Assembly (NCBI GenBank): GCA_032821775.1
Contig: JAVLRN010000007.1
Span: 2,542,001-2,606,000 of the forward strand
Origin: Sanguinoderma infundibulare
Taxonomy: Eukaryota; Basidiomycota; Agaricomycetes; Polyporales; Polyporaceae
DNA: 64,000 nucleotides
Direction: 5' to 3'
Position 1 is the first letter of the stretch. Each line of letters begins with the position of its first letter. The position numbers and the translations under genes were made by a program. This document shows, piece by piece, positions 58,439 to 64,000 of the stretch. Below the pieces are notes generated by a model that was not told the origin of the DNA, ran no database searches, and was given only the letters and a program-made list of their open reading frames with translations.

Positions 58439-59234
58439 GCATCCTCCGACGTTTCTGTGGAGTTTCGGCGCTGGTTTGACTATTCTTTCTCAGCCGCTTG
58501 GAAGACTGTAGATGCACGCTCGCGCCGCGCGCTGCGTGGGCAGAGGCATTGATCAGGCGCGACGGCGCAGACGTTTCCGTGTCCAACTGACTCGATTAGG
58601 AGCGGAGAACGTACCCTAGCCATCGGCATGTTACGTTCACGGAAGTCCGTTTGTTGGTCTATACGTGGTAAAGGTAGACTTGGTCCAATACTTGTAGCCC
58701 TCTAGTGTATCTATCATCCCAATCAAAGTCAGCAACAGCGAATAAAACCAGTTCAACCCACCGCAGGAGAAAAAAAAAGACTCTTCAACGAGTTCAAGTG
58801 GTCATGAATCTTAGTCCTCGATCAAATCCGCCGTAACCCTGCTCGACTCCAATCCGCTCTCGAAGCGTGTCATAGATCGGGCAGAGCGCGTTCCACGCCT
58901 CCGGGATGGGGTTCGCCACCATTGTTTCTGGCAGGGCCTCGGCGAAGACGACCGCGAAGGTCTCCGCATTTGCAACAAGGGTGGTTGAGTCCGGTGGGCG
59001 TGCTAGTATTGAATTGAATGGTAACACTTGCAAGTACGCGCACTTAAAAAGTCATGGCAATGGGGCGTGGGAGAAACGGGCCGAAAACGCGATCACGTGC
59101 ACCAGTCTCTCACATGTCGCGCGAGGGGACGGGCGTCTGTTGAGGATTGACCACCGCGAGAGCTGTCGACGGTACTCAGTTGCTTGCTCGCATCGCTGCC
59201 GCTTTCTTGCCCACCCGTGCCCATCGCACTGAAC
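58439..59234. other. Intergenic stretch
   Basis: This is the P450 3' flank and the promoter of the Mus7/MMS22 gene. It includes an A-run near 58771 and one weak minus-strand coding-like segment entered separately. Confidence 0.45.
58794..59002 (-). CDS. Possible terminal exon of an unassigned minus-strand gene
   Basis: After a TACTAG acceptor at 59003-59004, a 69-codon frame runs to a stop at 58794, with segments such as LVANAETFAVVFAEALPETM and LRERIGVEQGYGGFDRG. It reads like protein, but no start or upstream exon could be placed, and no family is recognised. It may be a remnant. Confidence 0.2.
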
Positions 59235-62200
59235 ATGGACGCTACTTGTGAAGTGGTAGAAACATCGGATCCGGAGGAATCGGAGGAAATTGCGGCTTCC
59301 AAGCCTAATTACTGGCCTTCAATTGCACGCGACGTTGCTCGAAGGCGCGAATCGTTGAAGAGACGGCCACTCGAGGTTCGCAAGCCAGAAGGCCATCCTC
59401 ACAAACGGCGAAAGGTATGCTTTTCTACTCATGATGATGCGACCACTCGCTTACGCGATGGCAGCTGGACTCACCTCCCGCGCATACCCCAAGCCCACCC
59501 CAACCTCGTGCGAATCTTCCTAGTCCCTATTCATCTCCAAGCCAACACCCAACACCTCTCCTATTCCATGACAATGCGAGCGCGCCTACGAGCAGCCCCA
59601 CCTCTTATGTTTTCCCATCTCCAACTCAACAACCGCAAGAACTGGCTATGGAGGGTACACCCGCATTCCTCGATGACGGCACATGGCTTTCCGAGAAACA
59701 AGACTTTGTCCAAGGGTCGTCGAATCAGAGCTCACGACGTGAAGCAGCCAGAGAGGCGAGTACACCCTCCCCTTCTCCTTCTCCTGATCCCCTCTTGCTC
59801 TTCACTCCACCACGTCGAACAAACGCGTCTCCCGGCCCAGAACCCGTCGCCATCTTCTCACCTACATCCTCTCCCCTCACCCCCATCTCATCTCCCGCGA
59901 AACACTCCGACCCACGTCATGCGCTGCCTTCCAGTCCCTTACCCCCACCTTCCACGGCTCGTGAGCAATCGCCGCCTCCCCCATCCGCTGCTGACATAGC
60001 TGCCATTGAACGTGCGGAAGCCGCTGATCGGGCACGGTACTCCCTTCGTACGCGCAATGCGAGACAGCTCAATCCGTACGAGTACGACAAGCGCGTGTAC
60101 AAACAGCAGATGCGTGCCAATCCCGACGCGATCGTCAAGCTCCTCAATCCTTCGCGCGAAAGGAGAGGACAGCGGTCAACGAGTCCGACCCGGAGGGACG
60201 GATCATCTGGCGCAGAGGACGAGTACCAGGCTGGGGATGATGAGGACATGGACGACGAAGACTCACTGGCCCGTCGGAGGCGGAAGGGGAAGGACAGGGA
60301 GGAGGATGGGCAGGTGGGAGAGAATGGGGCGCCAGAACTTTTGGAGAAGTGGTTTCCGGGTGCGTTCTTACAGTCGTCGAGCAGCAGCGAAGACGACGCG
60401 GATCTGTTATTAGGGTGTTACGCGGACCATAAGAAAGGGCGGAAGGAGAAGAAGGCGGACAAAGAGCACCGGCGGAAGAGGCCACGGCCATTCCCCATGA
60501 CGAAGAAGGATCTGCGGCGGTCTGTCTCGCCTCGCAAGTCCCCGGTAGGTTTGCGGACTGCATATATGCGTTGCTCCCACTAACGCTATAACCAGGAGAG
60601 GTCCCCTTCGCCATTCCACAAGGCACCACCCCACCCGAAAGAGCGACCAAAGCCCCGACCGCGTCTCCGCGAGCCGACAGTGGAGCCTCAACCTGAGGAA
60701 CCTGACGCCATCGTTGACGACGATGACGAGCCACTCGTCCCAGCACCGACGTGGCGTCGACGCCGCAGCCGCACGTTCACGTCCCCAAAGTCCTCACCGC
60801 AGGCGCGCAAGTCCAAATCTCTCTCCCCACAGCGGCCTCCTCCAGCGGACGACGACTTCGACTTGTTGGCGCAATGGCCTGGCAACGGCGCCGACGATTT
60901 CAACGCATACAACGACCACGACGACATGTTCTCCCGCACGCAATCACCCTTCGCCCTCGCCGGGACGTCGGGCACGGAGCCCGACGAGCCCACGTCCCAG
61001 CACGCCCCTCCCCCAACGTCGGATGAGCCCACGGACGTCATCGACATCACCTCCGACGATGACGACCCCGTCACAGATTCAGATTCAGATTCCGAGAGCG
61101 AGGCGGATGAGCGCGACCGGAGGAACTGGAAGATCCTGAACCGGCTGATGCCCGCGGTCATGGTCAAGCAGATGACCGCGAGCGAGCAGGCGAAGAGGGC
61201 CGCGGCGGCCGCGCGAGAACGAGAGCGGGAGCGGGACGCGGAGAGTGCGGAGCGCGAGCAGCCGCTGCTGCCCGGGCAGTCACGCAGGCGCATTGGGAGC
61301 AGGAGGAGCGCGGAGATCAGGGGCGACTCGGAGTCGGAGGACGACGTGGACATGCGCTCGCGCTCGCGGTCGGCTATGCATATGCTTGGTGCGGGCGGGG
61401 CGCGCAGGTCTAGCGAGTGGTCGGATGGCGACCGCGACCGCGGCCAGCCGCTCTCGGACGCGAGCATAGGGGTCATCGAGCCCATCGGACACCAGCCGCG
61501 CCCGAAGTACAGGCCCGAGTCCGGGCACATTTCGGTGTCGGACGACGAGTTGTCGACCGACACGGAGGACGAGGACGTCGAGGGCGCTGTTGGGGGCCGG
61601 GGGTCGGGCGCGCCGGCGAAGGGGAAAGGGCAGGATAACGGGGAAGCGGAGGAGGCAGACGCAATCGATCGCATGCTGACGCGGTCCTTGGGGAACAGTA
61701 GACGGCGGAAGAAGCGGAGCAGGACGCGTCGAGGCGAAGGACGTCGCGTTGGAGGCAGACGTCGAAAGAACGGAGATATCAGGGATTACGGCGTCCTTCA
61801 TGGCGAAGGCGGAGGTGGGCGGCGACGGATAGGAGGTGGAGGACACGGCAGTAGACCAGCTGGCGGAGGCGGAGGTAGCGGTGGTGGGACGACCGCGCAA
61901 CGAGCACACGGCCTACGAATCACGACAGCGGGCGCAATGCGGTATGGAGCGGGACAACAGACACTGTTGACTTTCCCGAGGCTTCCAACATCAGAACCGG
62001 GAGAGCCCATCGAATTCGACGGTAAGTGTGCGGAAGGTGGTGCGACACTTGGTGTGCTGATCATCTTTTCTTGCAGATACGCCCCCGCCGTATCAGCCTC
62101 AAACCGAGGTCCAGTTCACTGGCAACGAACCCGTCGATGCGAAGGCCAAGAAGGCCAAACAGAAGCCGAAGCAAGCTGGCGTGTATGTGTTCAAATCCGG

Positions 62201-64000
62201 GGCGACGCACATGATCTCAGGAAGATCGAACGTGGCTCATGTCACCATCGACGAAGAAGTCGCAACAAGACGAGCTCCTTCCTTTCGTGACGCCGAGCGT
62301 AGTCGTCCACCTACATCGAACTCCAAGGTGAAGCTGCAGCGCCAGTCAAGTAAGCGGACGCACCTGGAGGAGTACTGGAATCCTGGTGACGACCAATATG
62401 AACACGACGGCTTCGTTGTGTCGGACGGATCTGCCCCGGGTCCGTCGTCGCAGCACAAACAGGCGTGGAAGGGTTTGCAACATGTCACGGTCGACTTCGG
62501 CATCGAGCCGCTTCTCCCTGGGATCTCGTTCCCGAGCGCGACGTACTTGGGTCGTGGATGGCTGCACGACCTCATCACCCTCCCTTCTCGAATACACGAC
62601 ATCCCTACCCCGCTGTCGTGCTCCATGTTCGACTGCTATTTGCATGCCGACATGACCATCCTGGAGTTGATGACCTGCTTGGAGGTCGTATACAACCATC
62701 TGCGGGACCTCGTGCTTGGGAGCGCAGGCCCAGCTGACTACGGCCTGTGTCAGAATTGGCAGAACTTCTTGCATTCCGTCTCTCAACACCTGTCGTACCT
62801 CTTGTTCAAGGCCGACGACGACGCTCACGCCACGCTCGCGACGAACGCCGAGGCATTTGTGCGGAGACTGGGTAGCCTCATGGAGGAGCCAACGGAGGTC
62901 ATCCCGGATGACGAGATTCCCAACCCGCTTGCCTTGCAAGTTCTTTGGTTCCTTGTTGAGGCATCGTGCCGTCTATCGTGCGATCGCAGGCGCAAATCCG
63001 AAGAGCCCGATAGGGCGGTGGCCGTTGGCACTGTCACCGCTCTCACCAGGAAGCTTTGGGACTTCACCTTCGGACATGCGGCGGTCTCGCTGGAGCTTAC
63101 TCAAGAATGCCTCGCGAGTGCGCAGATACCACAGCAGGTCGCGGAGCTCTGGGTATGCTTACTCAATCTGACGAACGACCAGACGTTTGAAGCATCGTCC
63201 GTCCCCAAAGGCTTTTCGTTCTGGACGTGCTATCTGCAGGTCCTCCAGGGGAACGGTCTTCAAATGCCCCAGACGAATGTCGTGGAACGCGAAGCGATCT
63301 GGAGGAGCATATTTTCCTTATGCGCTCTGTCCCAGTTTTCGATTCACGGCAGCTCGTTAGCGTTCTCGTTGACGGAGCCCCGGCTGACGCCCTCCTGGCA
63401 GGTTGTCGCTGCTGTCCTCGAGCGCGCTCCTCTCGCTTTGGATGCAGAGGCGGATGCGTCGTTGACGAAGCGCGTCCTCAGAATGCGCGACGAGTACGTG
63501 TCGGTGCTCGTCACTCGCTGCTTGCTGTTGAATCTCAAGTGGCATTGGCGCCTGGATTCCGACGACGCGCCGGCTGTATTCAACCGCCTCTTGGACGTCT
63601 TCAAGAGCAGGCATTTCGCGAACCTCGCGATCGACTGGGAGGAGAGCGACTTCCCTAGCTTCCTTCGAAAGCACGACCTCTCTCGGCTGCAGGAGAAGCA
63701 GCACAGCGACTCTGCGTTCATTCTCTTCCTTAAGCTGGTTGTCAGGGCCGCGGACGAGATGCGAAAGGATAACCCGCAAGTCATGGTTCCGCCGAAGCTC
63801 AAGAAGATCTTGTCGCTCGCCGTTCCCGTGGGCTCGGTACCATTCACGAAGGCCACCCCGCCATCATCGCACGCCCTGTCCATGCTGTTCAACCGGTTCA
63901 GCGCGGTCGCCGTGGCGATCTACCTCGAACCCACTGTCCCCACTGTCAGGTACCGATTGTCGAACGCCCGGCGGTATGTCAACTTCAAGGATACGAACAA
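59235..64000 (+). CDS. Mus7/MMS22-family genome-stability protein (runs off right edge)
   Basis: Exons 59235-59414, 59465-60544, 60596-62021 and 62077 to beyond 64000. Phases close and the last frame stays open, giving more than 1,500 aa in the window. The N-terminal half is disordered, with Ser/Pro and Arg-Glu tracts. The Mus7/MMS22 signature AADRARYSLRTRNARQLNPY, followed by EYDKRVYKQQM, lies near residue 265. Further family-like segments in exon 4 include HVTVDFGIEPLLPGISFPSA and a helical repeat-rich C-terminal half. S. pombe Mus7 and yeast Mms22 act with a Rtt101/Cul4-type ligase and the replisome to restart damaged forks by recombination. The start has a clean ATG after a short leader. 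The 3' end and any later introns lie outside the window. Confidence 0.85.

Noticed and set aside
1..64000. Gene cluster for a secondary metabolite
   Set aside because: One P450 and two tyrosinases lie far apart with housekeeping genes between, and no synthase, transferase or dedicated regulator is present.
1..64000. A-mating-type homeodomain locus
   Set aside because: Only one degenerate homeodomain-like gene is present; no divergent HD1/HD2 pair or usual flanking mitochondrial peptidase gene was seen.

Overview
The window is nuclear DNA of a filamentous fungus, most likely an Agaricomycete and plausibly a polypore. The signs are dense protein genes with many 45-70 nt GT-AG introns, GC-rich exons, two intracellular long-form tyrosinases of basidiomycete type, a CBM12/DM9 lectin-like gene and a fungal P450. 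No prokaryotic feature, CRISPR array, rRNA or convincing tRNA was seen. Gene models were built by hand from splice sites. Wherever exons are listed, reading frame and splice phase close across every junction.

Layout, left to right. A DCAF4-like WD40 gene runs off the left edge (-). It is followed by an SLC38/AVT-like membrane protein (+, 500 aa) and a homeodomain-like protein (+, 528 aa). A GCFC/PAXBP1 splicing factor (-, 784 aa) is divergent from an Esc2/Rad60 SUMO-like-domain protein (+, 473 aa). Tyrosinase 1 (+, 617 aa) follows, then a DUF3605 protein (+, 293 aa), which converges on RanGAP/Rna1 (-, 392 aa). Rna1 is divergent from phosphopantothenoylcysteine decarboxylase (+, 207 aa), which converges on a SAC3/GANP protein (-, 525 aa). 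From about 20.2 to 26.9 kb the window is gene-poor. It holds a candidate 43-aa secreted peptide gene and a tyrosinase relic. Intact tyrosinase 2 (-, 607 aa) and a small orphan gene come next.

A single giant gene, midasin/Rea1 (-, 16 exons, about 5,095 aa), occupies 30.3-47.0 kb. To its right are a CBM12 + DM9 gene (+, 316 aa, 9 exons), ketopantoate reductase (-, 364 aa), a second orphan (-, 165 aa), an AVL9-type DENN protein (+, 883 aa), a cytochrome P450 (+, 491 aa as modelled) and a Mus7/MMS22 genome-stability gene (+) that runs off the right edge.

Most genes are housekeeping: ribosome biogenesis, nuclear transport, splicing, mRNP export, coenzyme A synthesis, secretion and DNA repair. There is no operon-like logic. 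The two CoA genes are about 30 kb apart and probably unlinked in regulation. The accessory content most worth attention is (i) the tyrosinase family, with two intact paralogs that differ at a residue tied to monophenolase activity plus one relic, (ii) the 43-aa secreted peptide, (iii) a 518-bp terminal-inverted-repeat, G-run-rich element filling the first intron of midasin, (iv) the CBM12/DM9 architecture, and (v) several micro-exons.
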